Shown: positions 1 through 9,474, counted from the stretch's first letter. The stretch is 37,669 nucleotides of DNA from Candidatus Sysuimicrobiota bacterium CSP1-3 (GCA_001443485.1 LDXQ01000020.1:1-37669), one strand, 5' to 3'. A program made the numbers and translations. Notes: generated from the letters alone by a model not told the origin.

Positions 1-1
1 C

Positions 2-1237
2 CTGGTGTCCTGCGCGACGGCCTTCTTTCGACCTGCGATGCTGGCTACTCTTCCGCAGACGGTGGCGAAAGCTGATCTACTGCCGGCCAATTCGTTCTTC
101 ACCGCCGTGGACACCGGGACCGAAGTAGTTGGCCCTGTCCTTGCCGGTATTCTTGTTCAAAGCCAGGGCTATTCTGCCGCGATGTACGTTGATGCCGCCT
201 CATACTTCGTCTCGGCGGTTCTTGTCGCGTTACTATCCGTCGCGCAGGTACCAGCGCGGAACGTTGGTTTCAGAGCACCGAGCATCTTAGAGGATTTCAA
301 GGCGGGGCTTCGCTACATTCGCGGGGACCGTCTCCAGTTTGGCCTGCTAATCCTGATCTTCTTGGGATGGTGGCTTTCGGGTTTCAACTCGCTTCAGACC
401 CCACTGGCCAAAGGGGTTCTTAGGCTTACAGATGAACAGTTTGGCTGGTTCAATGGTATCTGGGGTTCCGGCTTCCTCATCGCATCCCTCCTTCTAGGTT
501 GGTACGGCACGAGGCTTCCCAAGGGGCGCCTAATCGCTGTGAGTTTCCTGGGATGGGCCGTTGCCACAGGAGTTGCGGGAGCCTCCGTGAACGCTGGCAT
601 GCTTTACGCAGCAGTCTTTTGGGCCGGGTTCATGAACATCGTTCTCTTCGTTAGCCTCTCTACAACCATAATGGAAGTAACACCCCCCGAGATGCTGGGG
701 CGCGTGATCACTGCTCGACAGGTTGCATTGGCTCTGGTGAGAGTCGCGGCAATGCTTGGCTTTGGCTTTCTAGCGGACCTTTCGAGTGTTCGCTTGGCGG
801 TCTTCAGCATGGCTGGCGTCTCGGTGCTCGGAATTGCGGCTGGATTACTCCTGTTTCCAGAGGTAGGGAGCCTGGGTAGCCCATTGGCGGCAAAGAGACC
901 TCCGTATTTTGAGGCAAGAACTTCGGGAGCTCCCTGGCACTTCGGTCTCTTGCTCGAATCGAAGGATCTGGCCTATGGTACGGATTCGCAACGCACGCCG
1001 AACATTGCGGCCCTTTTCATTGTCGGCACAGCTTGGATCGGACTCCTCATCAGGAACCCCGGACCCGGGTTCTATATCCCTTTAGTTGTGGCGGCCGCAG
1101 TTGCCTTCAAACTGACACACGCGGCGTGGGCGAGGCGACGGGGTAGCAAGAATGTGCGACGGGGGTCTGCAGCAGTAGGGAGGGAATCCAAGGAAGGGAG
1201 GCGAAGCCCACTAGCAACCGGACCGACACCCGAGTAA
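2..1237 (+). CDS. MFS transporter (MFS_3/EntS-like), 5' truncated by window start
   Basis: ORF open to the window edge; multiple hydrophobic helices; begins in mid-protein sequence (FFRPAMLATLPQTV...DTGTEVVGPVLAGILV) typical of central MFS exporter helices. Confidence 0.75.
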   Translation: MVSCATAFFRPAMLATLPQTVAKADLLPANSFFTAVDTGTEVVGPVLAGILVQSQGYSAAMYVDAASYFVSAVLVALLSVAQVPARNVGFRAPSILEDFKAGLRYIRGDRLQFGLLILIFLGWWLSGFNSLQTPLAKGVLRLTDEQFGWFNGIWGSGFLIASLLLGWYGTRLPKGRLIAVSFLGWAVATGVAGASVNAGMLYAAVFWAGFMNIVLFVSLSTTIMEVTPPEMLGRVITARQVALALVRVAAMLGFGFLADLSSVRLAVFSMAGVSVLGIAAGLLLFPEVGSLGSPLAAKRPPYFEARTSGAPWHFGLLLESKDLAYGTDSQRTPNIAALFIVGTAWIGLLIRNPGPGFYIPLVVAAAVAFKLTHAAWARRRGSKNVRRGSAAVGRESKEGRRSPLATGPTPE

Positions 1238-1438
1238 GAGGCAGTCTACGCCAAAGCCCACCAAAGACGGCGAGTTGCCTTGTTGGTGGCAGCGGGTCAA
1301 ATGCTCCCAGGAGCATATGCAAACCTTGTCGAGGGTGACCCGTTGAACATCCGGCTTGTGCTTCGGCGGTTGTTGTTGGGTGCAGAGAGAGGAGCTTGAG
1401 GTCGGTCTGGTTTCTTTTTGATCTCGCAAGGGCCCGCG

Positions 1439-2737
1439 ATGCGATTCCCCAGCGCCGCTGTGCTTTTTGTGCTATCAGTCATCGCAATTTCTGCTGTATT
1501 GCTCGTAGCTTCTTCCGCTGGAATCTCCTGGCATTTGCTCCCTCAGATCTCTCTCTTCATGCTCCTCATCATTGTTGCATCCTTTCTGATCGTCCCGGAC
1601 CCAGCGGGCGGCGTGGTCAGTTCCGCGGTCACCTTGTTCTATGTGGCAATATACATATTTAACCCAATCACGGCGTTCTTCGTGGTGGCACTGGGATACG
1701 CGATCGGAAACACGCTGCCACGTGATTGGGTAACATGGCGCGTATTCTTTAACGCAGCCCAAATGGGACTTAGCACCTTCCTTGGCGCGTTGGTTTTTCG
1801 GGCTCTTGGTGGAGACATTGCCACATCGGGCCCCGGGTCGCTGATCTTGCCGGGTTTCCTTGGTCCCCTTACGCATCAGGTTGCCAACAACTTCTTTGTT
1901 GCATTCCTGATCAGCCGGGTCCGAGGATTGCCATTTCTCAGAACATGGGTAAGTTTCGTACGTGAATTTCTTTGGTCGAATCTGCTCAGTATGCCGACAG
2001 CGATGCTTATTGCATTGCTGTACACGCGTGTGCATCATGCTTTCATACTGTTCTTTCTTGTTTCTCTTCCGTTCCAGCGATGGGCAATCAGGCTCTACCT
2101 TGAGGAGCGGGGTACGTATGCAAAAATCATCGAGAGTCTGGTGAGGGCAGCCGAGTTAAGCCTGCCTGGAACGAGAGGTCACGCGCGCCGGGTCGCGGAT
2201 CTTTCCCTCGCGTTGGGCCGCGAGTTGGGATTGGCGGATAGAGAGGTCGATCTCGTGGAGTATGCCGCTCTTCTTCACGATGTGGGGATGATAGGGTACG
2301 ATGATCTCCTAACCAGTGGTGCGGCGTACTCAGACATACGCGGCCTAATTGAAAAGCATGTCCGTGTTGGTGCCGAGATCGTCAGCGAACTCCCGCGTCC
2401 CGAGATCGCTGAGATAGTGCGGAACCACCATAACGGCCTTGCAAATCCTGTAACGAGAGGAAGACGACGGTCAATAGTTTCCCTTGGATCCAGAATTGTC
2501 GCTTTGGCAGAAGAGGTGGATAGTCGCGTTTACGGGCTCTTCCCTTATAAGGAGTCTGAGCCTCCCTCGTTGGTCGTGCAGTTCGTCACCGAAAACCGCG
2601 GTGTCCTGTTCGATCCTCAGGTGGTCGATGCGTTTGTCTCCGTGCTAAAGAAGCAGGACACTTCGGCAAAAGTCGACCAGAACGTCGAGCGGTCCGTGGG
2701 ATTCGGTGGAGAGGGCGTGGCGAGACATGAGGCGTGA
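1439..2737 (+). CDS. Membrane protein with C-terminal HD (HDIG/HD-GYP-like, degenerate) domain
   Basis: Hydrophobic N-terminus, then ALLHDVGMIGYDDLL ... EKHVRVGAEIV ... RNHHNG; lacks the GYP motif. ORF track begins at 1418; ATG at 1439 is an alternative start. Confidence 0.75.
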   Translation: MRFPSAAVLFVLSVIAISAVLLVASSAGISWHLLPQISLFMLLIIVASFLIVPDPAGGVVSSAVTLFYVAIYIFNPITAFFVVALGYAIGNTLPRDWVTWRVFFNAAQMGLSTFLGALVFRALGGDIATSGPGSLILPGFLGPLTHQVANNFFVAFLISRVRGLPFLRTWVSFVREFLWSNLLSMPTAMLIALLYTRVHHAFILFFLVSLPFQRWAIRLYLEERGTYAKIIESLVRAAELSLPGTRGHARRVADLSLALGRELGLADREVDLVEYAALLHDVGMIGYDDLLTSGAAYSDIRGLIEKHVRVGAEIVSELPRPEIAEIVRNHHNGLANPVTRGRRRSIVSLGSRIVALAEEVDSRVYGLFPYKESEPPSLVVQFVTENRGVLFDPQVVDAFVSVLKKQDTSAKVDQNVERSVGFGGEGVARHEA

Positions 2738-3956
2738 GATCTTCTGGCACGCCACCTTCGCCCCGCTTGCTGGATTGCTGCTGGGTGCCGCATCGGCTCT
2801 CGCCGTCCCCGTGGTTCCCCTTCATCTCCCATGGACGGCGGCATATGTTCTTCTGGGCGCTCTTGCGGCCTTGGTCGTGATACCACTGGAGCCGCATGGA
2901 TCGCTGAACCTCGCCCCCGTAGTCTTTCTCGTGGTTGCTCTGATTTCAGGTCCGTGGGAGGGGGTCATTGTCGCTGCAACCGCGCCCATTCTTGCCGCGA
3001 TTGTGAGCTATGTGGTCTCTGCCCCGAGGCAGTCGAGCATCGAAGCGATTTCGAACGGTGGAGAAGGTGCCTTCTCCCTGTCGGTAGCCGTTCTGGTCAT
3101 GGCCCTTTTTCCTCAATGGGCACGGGAACGCATGGGTGTCCTCATTCTGCCCGCTATGTGCCTGGCCACGATGTTCGTACTGCAGGCTGTGCGCGTCAGC
3201 GTCTTTGAGGGAGTCAAGACCCGCAGGCTACTCGGTCCAATTCTGCGCAGTAGCCTGCCACACGTCGTTTCGTTCGTCATAGCGGTGGTGCTAATCTGGG
3301 TAACGTACCAGTTGATCGGACCTCTTGGAGTCTTCCTCACTTCTATCGTCGCTATCGAGATGTACTATCCGTGGAAACTCCTGGGTGAGCAGAGAGATCT
3401 CTTCCTTAAGAGCCTGCAGATGATATCGAACGCGGTCGACCTGAAAGATCCGTACACCGCTCACCACTCTCGTCGTGTGTCCACATACGCTACGAAGATG
3501 GCAAGGGTACTAGGCGTGCCCGAGGTGGAGGTAGAGCGCATACGTATCGGTGCGCTGATGCATGACATCGGCAAGATCGGCGTTCCAGGAGATGTCATTC
3601 GGAAACCCTCCAAACTGACCGACGAAGAGATGGCGGTAATGAAGAGCCACGTTGAGTCAGGCGCCAGCATCGTGGAGGAGCTTGAGATTCTTAATCGATC
3701 AACCGACATCGTCCGTTATCATCACGAGAACTATGATGGCACCGGATATCCCTCCGGCCTTGCTGGTCAGCGCATACCTTTGGGTGCTCGGATTGTCTTT
3801 GTCTCCGATGCGTTTGATGCTTTGACTACAGATCGGCCTTACAGGAAAGGCCGGTCAGTGCCAGAGGCTGTGAAAGTCCTGGAAGCAAACATTAACACTC
3901 AATTCGATCCAAGGGCAGTTGAGGCACTTAAGACTGTCCTCACCCTCACCTCGTAG
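2727..3956 (+). CDS. Membrane-anchored HD-GYP domain protein (putative c-di-GMP phosphodiesterase)
   Basis: Multi-TM N-terminus; canonical HDIGKIGVP ... KSHVESGASIV ... HHENYDGTGYPSGLAGQRIPLGARIVFVSDAFDALTTDRPYRKG. ATG at 2727 overlaps the stop of the upstream gene. Confidence 0.9.
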   Translation: MRREIFWHATFAPLAGLLLGAASALAVPVVPLHLPWTAAYVLLGALAALVVIPLEPHGSLNLAPVVFLVVALISGPWEGVIVAATAPILAAIVSYVVSAPRQSSIEAISNGGEGAFSLSVAVLVMALFPQWARERMGVLILPAMCLATMFVLQAVRVSVFEGVKTRRLLGPILRSSLPHVVSFVIAVVLIWVTYQLIGPLGVFLTSIVAIEMYYPWKLLGEQRDLFLKSLQMISNAVDLKDPYTAHHSRRVSTYATKMARVLGVPEVEVERIRIGALMHDIGKIGVPGDVIRKPSKLTDEEMAVMKSHVESGASIVEELEILNRSTDIVRYHHENYDGTGYPSGLAGQRIPLGARIVFVSDAFDALTTDRPYRKGRSVPEAVKVLEANINTQFDPRAVEALKTVLTLTS

Positions 3957-4032
3957 CCACCTCAGATAGCCGCCTCCAGGGTGTAGCACCGGATTCGTAT
4001 GTGAGGTCTCGGCCCCGTCTGCTGTAGCGGAG

Positions 4033-7000
4033 GTGCTCTCTGTGGGGCGGTTTCGCATAAAGCTTCTGGGACGCTTCGATCTTATTGCGGACGGCCAAAG
4101 TGTGCGCGTGCCTGCCAAGGCCAGAGAGCTGATTGCCTTCCTGGCCATCCAGCCGTCGAGGCGCGCTCGACGACAGCGAGTTTCGGGAACCCTGTGGCCC
4201 GAGACAAGCGATGAAAGAGCGATGGGCAACCTTAACACGTCCCTCTGGCGTCTCCGAAAGGCGGTGCTTCGCGTCTCGAGCCCGGACTTCATTGAAGCCT
4301 CTCGTGAGGAAATCGCCCTGAATGCAAATCGTGTTGAAGTGGATAGCTGGGAATTCGAGGAGTGTGCTGGACTTCTAACCAATCATTTCGACGCAGCGCA
4401 AGCAACGCGCGCTGTTGAACTCTACGGCGGGGAACTGCTTGATGGCGAGTTTGACGCCGAATGGCTAATGAATGAGCGCGAGCGCCTGGGGTTGCTTCAC
4501 ATGAAAGTTCTCCGTATACAGGCTCGGTTTCAGGCGCGAAGCGGGATGCTCAGTCAGGCGTTGGCGACATATGAGCGTCTTCTCATTGAGGATCCCACGG
4601 ACGAGCAGGTCTGTCGCGAGATGATGAGGCTCCACTTCGCTATGGGTAATCGAGGAGAAGCCCTACGTGTGTACACGTTCGTTTCGAAGCGAGTGGAATC
4701 CGACTTGGCGGCTGTTCCGGAAGCCGAAACGACTACGCTACGCGATTTGATTAAGCAGGGTCTTTCTCCTGACGCGGATGTTTTTGGCATCGACATCCCG
4801 GCACCGTCGATCCCGTCAAGTGACAACCTCGAAATGGTGGGGCGCGATGGCGAATTGGAGGAGCTAACCAGGGCGCTCTTGCAAGTTACTGACGGGAAGC
4901 TGGTCGTCGTTGGAATCGAGGGTGAGCCGGGAATAGGGAAGACGAGACTGGTGATGGAGTTCGCCCGCGAGCTTACCGCCAAGGGCTGTAGAGTCTTGAG
5001 CACCGTGTGCGACGAACTACCGAACCCTGGACCGTACGGCATTTTCACGAGGCTCTTCGGCGCTTCGCGGGCTCCTGCCCCACCTGATGCTTTGCCTAGA
5101 CTAGAGGAAGGCGGCCCGCGACGTACCCCTAGGATTGACAGCGAGTCTCGGGTTCGGTTCTTCGAAGGGGCGGCTTCGTGGTTTCGTGATCAAGCCCAAC
5201 TTACTCCCGCAGTCGTCATAATCGAGGATCTGCAGCTTGCCGATGTAGCGAGCCTTGGTCTCCTAGCCTACTTAACCGGGCAGATGAAGCAGGTCAAGCT
5301 CCTCGTCCTTCTTACCTGGCGGTCCGAAGATTGCCCGCCAAGGGTATTGAAGCTGGTTGGGCCGCGGGGGATTGTGCACAAGACAATCAAGCTTTCGCGT
5401 CTGACCGAACTGGAAGTCCAGCGCCTGTGCCACGGATTATTCCGCGGTACAGATTTGGCCTTCAGTTTCGGATCCTTCGTCTTCAGGGAGAGCGAAGGCA
5501 ATCCGTTGTTCGTAGTCGAGATTCTAAGATCCGTGAATGTGGCACGGACCGGACTTCCGCGGGCTACACGTACAGTGCCCGAGTCCCAGTGGCAGGTCTT
5601 GGGAAGTCCAGGAAGTCTTGTGCCGGCGGGCATCCGTTCGGCGATAGAGCACCGTATTGAGAGATTGCCAGCGGCCGCGGAGCGGCTACTTCAGGTCGCC
5701 TCCGCTTGCGGCCGAAAGCTTGACTTGGAGCTGCTGATGAAATCGTTGGGCTTCACTTTGGAAGAAATGGTACGTCAGCTGGAGTCCCTAGTGAAGGGTG
5801 GCTTCGTTTCTGTCTCGGGTAACTCGTATGAATTCTCACACGACAAGATTAGGCTGTTCTGCTACGAGAAGCTTTCTCCGCGTGTTAGGCTTCGAGTGCA
5901 CCGGGAAGTCTTGGGAGTGCTCGAAGCACTGCATCCCAATCGGCTCGACGAACTTGCTTTCCATAGTGAATCTTCCGGCGATGCGAGGAAAGCGGCGGCG
6001 TACTGGGAGAGAATTGGGGACCGAGCCACAAGCATGTGGGCCCACCAGGATGCGGTTTCGGCCTACACAAGGGCTTTGGAGCATTGGGGGGCAGCCGAGC
6101 CGAGGCCAGACCAGATTGACACTCATTTCGAGTTACTGGGCAAACGCGCGTCGGCCTGGGAACTTCTCGGCGAAATCGAGAGAGGGGAGGGGGACATTCA
6201 AGAAATGCTCGAGACCGCCAGCAAGGCTAAGGACGACTCGAGGCGCTGCCACGCCCTTACACTTCAGGGCAGGCTTCTCTTGCGGAGAGGCTACTACCAC
6301 CAGGCAAGTCGGAGAGCGAGGGAAGCACTAGCATTGGCTCAGGATCTTCGCGACCCAGCGCTTGAGGCACGGGCGCGAGAGGCACTGGCACTTTCCCTTT
6401 ATCGTTCAAGCAACGATGAAGAAGCTCATCGGATGTTCTTGGAGCTCGTGCCTCTGCTTGAAGGGCTAGGGGACTACGAGAGCCTCGAACGGGTCTGGAA
6501 CAGAGTCGCCAGTCTGCAGGCAGCCCAGGGCGATTCCGCTGCTCTGGGGAGTCTGGACACCGCTGAGCGATTCTGGGCCGGTAACCTCAATGAACGTGGT
6601 TTCAGAAACCTCCTCAGAGGCACGATCCTTGCTTCCATGGCACGGGCTGACGAGGCCAGGCTGACTCTGGAATTGGCGGAGCAGGACTATCGCCGTTGCG
6701 GCAACCTTTCGGGGCAGGCCCTTGCGAACTGCTTCCTGGCAATGGTTCATGGCTGCAGCGGCCACCTGGCACAGGCGGTGAAGCATGCAAGGCAAGGTCT
6801 TCCCCTAAAGGCGGGGAAAACGGACGCGTATTGGCGGGTCATTTCGTCGACAAATCTTGGCCATGGATTGCTCCTCGGCTTAGGCAACTACAGAATGGCC
6901 AAGCGTATGATTTTCAAGGTGCTCCGCTTTCTGCCGCAGGTTGGGGGTCGTGGCAAGGGGAATCTGCTGGATCTTGCTGCTGTGATTGCTTTGGAGGAGG

Positions 7001-7890
7001 GCGATTTGGAATTGTCGCAAGATCTTGCTTACGCCGCGCTGCGAGAGGTTGCCGACTATCCGGGGATATCTAAGGGTGAGTTCCTGATAACACTCGGGCG
7101 CATCAAACTGGTCCGCGAGCTCCCTTCAGAAGCAGCCAGGATTCTCCGTGAGGCCGTCGCGATTCTCGAGACTGGTTTCAACCACGTCGAGTTAGCTCAA
7201 GCGTTCTCGTGCCTTGCGGTAGCCCTGAAAGCAAGTGGTTCATCTGACGAGGCCGGCAATTGGTCCCAAAGGGCCGTGGCCTTGCTCAACTCCCACGGTG
7301 GTTTTGCTTACCGACCCCAGGAAGTTTACTGGAACCATTTCCTCGTCATGCAGGAACACAAGGAATCGGCTGCACTTCATGCACTTGGCAGAGCCTACCG
7401 GGTCGTCACCAAGCGGGCCGCGCAACTCGGCGAGAGGATGCGAACAAGGTACCTAGCCGTACCATTGAACTGGGCAATCGTGGACACTTGGGAGAAGACC
7501 CTCGGGAGAGGCAAGATCATTCAACCACCCACCCCCGATCCAGCCGGGCACCCGCAGGCGAAGGCAGGCGCGACCAACATAATCCTTCTCATCCCTCGCA
7601 CGGGCGCGCCGTGGGGGAGGCCTCTGCGGGCGGACGAGTTCGTCGAGGTAATCTGGACGGTCGACGCGGGCCGGCAGGATGAGGCGCTGAGGGAACTCAA
7701 AGGCGAGGTGGGTCTGCGGCGGGCGAGGATCCTCCGGCTCTGTGCGGAGGGGAATGTGCAGGGCGGGGACACCCGGGAAGAAGATCTGGCGCGAGTTCTG
7801 GGCGTGAGCACGCGGACGATCCGCTCCGACATCGCGTACCTGCGCGCGCAGGGCTGCAGCCTGCAGACCCGCGGCGCCAACCTGCACTAG
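4033..7890 (+). CDS. SARP/AfsR-like regulator: OmpR-type wHTH + BTAD, AAA/STAND ATPase, TPR-like repeats, C-terminal HTH
   Basis: N-terminal wHTH/BTAD (LLGRFDLIADGQSVRVPAKARELIAFLA...LWPE), P-loop GEPGIGKTR, Walker B-like VVIIEDLQLAD, long helical repeats, C-terminal EEDLARVLGVSTRTIRSDIAYLRAQG. Confidence 0.85.
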   Translation: MLSVGRFRIKLLGRFDLIADGQSVRVPAKARELIAFLAIQPSRRARRQRVSGTLWPETSDERAMGNLNTSLWRLRKAVLRVSSPDFIEASREEIALNANRVEVDSWEFEECAGLLTNHFDAAQATRAVELYGGELLDGEFDAEWLMNERERLGLLHMKVLRIQARFQARSGMLSQALATYERLLIEDPTDEQVCREMMRLHFAMGNRGEALRVYTFVSKRVESDLAAVPEAETTTLRDLIKQGLSPDADVFGIDIPAPSIPSSDNLEMVGRDGELEELTRALLQVTDGKLVVVGIEGEPGIGKTRLVMEFARELTAKGCRVLSTVCDELPNPGPYGIFTRLFGASRAPAPPDALPRLEEGGPRRTPRIDSESRVRFFEGAASWFRDQAQLTPAVVIIEDLQLADVASLGLLAYLTGQMKQVKLLVLLTWRSEDCPPRVLKLVGPRGIVHKTIKLSRLTELEVQRLCHGLFRGTDLAFSFGSFVFRESEGNPLFVVEILRSVNVARTGLPRATRTVPESQWQVLGSPGSLVPAGIRSAIEHRIERLPAAAERLLQVASACGRKLDLELLMKSLGFTLEEMVRQLESLVKGGFVSVSGNSYEFSHDKIRLFCYEKLSPRVRLRVHREVLGVLEALHPNRLDELAFHSESSGDARKAAAYWERIGDRATSMWAHQDAVSAYTRALEHWGAAEPRPDQIDTHFELLGKRASAWELLGEIERGEGDIQEMLETASKAKDDSRRCHALTLQGRLLLRRGYYHQASRRAREALALAQDLRDPALEARAREALALSLYRSSNDEEAHRMFLELVPLLEGLGDYESLERVWNRVASLQAAQGDSAALGSLDTAERFWAGNLNERGFRNLLRGTILASMARADEARLTLELAEQDYRRCGNLSGQALANCFLAMVHGCSGHLAQAVKHARQGLPLKAGKTDAYWRVISSTNLGHGLLLGLGNYRMAKRMIFKVLRFLPQVGGRGKGNLLDLAAVIALEEGDLELSQDLAYAALREVADYPGISKGEFLITLGRIKLVRELPSEAARILREAVAILETGFNHVELAQAFSCLAVALKASGSSDEAGNWSQRAVALLNSHGGFAYRPQEVYWNHFLVMQEHKESAALHALGRAYRVVTKRAAQLGERMRTRYLAVPLNWAIVDTWEKTLGRGKIIQPPTPDPAGHPQAKAGATNIILLIPRTGAPWGRPLRADEFVEVIWTVDAGRQDEALRELKGEVGLRRARILRLCAEGNVQGGDTREEDLARVLGVSTRTIRSDIAYLRAQGCSLQTRGANLH

Positions 7891-8022
7891 CCCGTACCGG
7901 GCACGGGGGCCCCCGGGCGGCTTGCCCGCCTGTCTCCTCCCTGGTCCGACCCGGTGAGAGGCTCGTGAGACAGGGTCCCCGTATCCTTCCCGGCATACAA
8001 CCCGGATCGAGAGGCCAACGAG

Positions 8023-8790
8023 ATGCCCCGGCGCAAGGCCGCGGCCGGTGGGCAAGACCGGCCGTGCACCATGACTGGCACATTCTGGCTCCGCGAGCCG
8101 CCTACTCCGGCGGACGCCTGGAACCTCCTCGCCACGCTCCGCTCCGGCGGGCCCGCCTACACGCCCGCCTGGTTTCGAGCGGCCGGTATGCCCACCGCCA
8201 GGATCCTGGGACGGCGCAGCGAGCCGCTGGCCGTGGAGGGCCTCTCCCACGGTGAAGAGATCGAGTTATTGCGGCGCGCGGGCGCAGTTCCGCGGACGCT
8301 GCTCCACAGCACTGTCGCCAACGGGATTCACACTATCCACCTCTCCGGCCCATCCCTGGATTCGCTGCCGGACGCGCTGGCGTTCATCCACCTGATCAGG
8401 GCACTTTCCGACGTACTTCGCCCGGTCGCCGGGGTGTTCGCTGAGCAGGACGACGGCGTTCCAGACGGCGCGGGCGGGACGCCCGGCCGCGGCAGCGCCT
8501 CCAGCGGCGGGCATCTCCAGGCGAAGGGGACCGGCTTCCCCGGCTGGCTGACCGTCCTGGGAGGAGGCAAGGTCCTCGAGGTTGGCGCCACCCGCCTGCT
8601 CATGGCGCCGGTCTACCTCATCGATACCCTGGAAGATGGGGGGCTCCTGATCGCCGCCACGCCCTTGCCACGGGATGTGTGCGCGAACGCCGGCCGTCGG
8701 TCCACGGCGCAGGCGGTGCATCTCCAAGGGCAGGGCTGGTGGCCGGGAGCCCCCTTCCTCGGAACGGAGGAACTGCTCACCCTCACCTAG
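8023..8790 (+). CDS. Hypothetical protein (possible immunity-protein-like fold)
   Basis: 255-aa ORF between the SARP gene and mraZ; plausible SD-like GAGG upstream of ATG 8023; alternative ATG at 8071 (MTGTFWLREPP). Confidence 0.5.
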   Translation: MPRRKAAAGGQDRPCTMTGTFWLREPPTPADAWNLLATLRSGGPAYTPAWFRAAGMPTARILGRRSEPLAVEGLSHGEEIELLRRAGAVPRTLLHSTVANGIHTIHLSGPSLDSLPDALAFIHLIRALSDVLRPVAGVFAEQDDGVPDGAGGTPGRGSASSGGHLQAKGTGFPGWLTVLGGGKVLEVGATRLLMAPVYLIDTLEDGGLLIAATPLPRDVCANAGRRSTAQAVHLQGQGWWPGAPFLGTEELLTLT

Positions 8791-8925
8791 CCAGACGGGC
8801 ACGTCCATCTGGTAGTCCGATCTTCGCCTTTCCCCACGGGTAGTAGCTTTTCACGGGCGCCCTCCAGTATCGTCGGCTGAAACCCGCGTCCCATCTGGCT
8901 TCCCGCCGTCGATGTGAGAAAAGCG

Positions 8926-8990
8926 TGGGGCCCCGGGAGGACTTTCGGGGAGGCCGGAGAACTAGTGGAGTAAAGTGGGGAAGTGTGGGG
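8926..8990 (+). promoter_or_regulatory. Candidate MraZ operator: TGGNG direct repeats at 10-bp period
   Basis: TGGAG(8966)-taaag-TGGGG(8976)-aagtg-TGGGG(8986)-ATG; further G-rich pentamers in the same 10-bp phase at 8926 (TGGGG), 8936 (GGAGG), 8946 (CGGGG), 8956 (GGAGA). Confidence 0.7.
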
Positions 8991-9410
8991 ATGCTCCGTG
9001 GCGAGTTCCGCTACACCCTGGACGAGAAGGGGCGGGTCGTGCTGCCACCCCCGTTCCGTCGCGAACTGGGCGAGACGGTCATCGTCACCCGGGGATTCGA
9101 CAACTGTATCTGGGTCTACTCCAAGAAGGGGTGGGCGGGCGTTGAGAAGGTCCTCCGAGGGCTGCCTCTTCGGGAGCGGGACTTCCAGCGCTTTCTCTTC
9201 GCGGCCGCGCGGGACGTGGAGGTGGATCGGCAGGGGCGGATCAGCCTGCCGGAGACGCTGCGCGAGTACGCGGCGATCAACAAGGACGTCGTGGTTACAG
9301 GGATGGGCACCCGCCTCGAGATCTGGAGCGAGGCGCGGTGGAAGGAGGTCGTGACCCGGATCCAGCGCCAGGCGGTGGAGATCGCGGAGAAGATCGACGT
9401 CAGCCTCTAG
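8991..9410 (+). CDS. mraZ: Transcriptional regulator MraZ
   Basis: MLRGEFRYTLDEKGRVVLPPPFRRELG ... DVEVDRQGRISLPETLREYA: two AbrB-like DxKGR/DxQGR repeats; located directly before rsmH. Confidence 0.95.
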   Translation: MLRGEFRYTLDEKGRVVLPPPFRRELGETVIVTRGFDNCIWVYSKKGWAGVEKVLRGLPLRERDFQRFLFAAARDVEVDRQGRISLPETLREYAAINKDVVVTGMGTRLEIWSEARWKEVVTRIQRQAVEIAEKIDVSL

Positions 9411-9474
9411 GCGCGATCCGGGAGCGGGGCCGGGTGGGGAAACAGGGCAGGGCGAGGGAAGGGGGGAGAGCCGC

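Noticed and set aside
8791-8812. Hairpin CCAGACGGGCACGTCCATCTGG after the orphan gene as an intrinsic terminator
   Set aside because: Short interrupted stem and no T-tract; too weak to call
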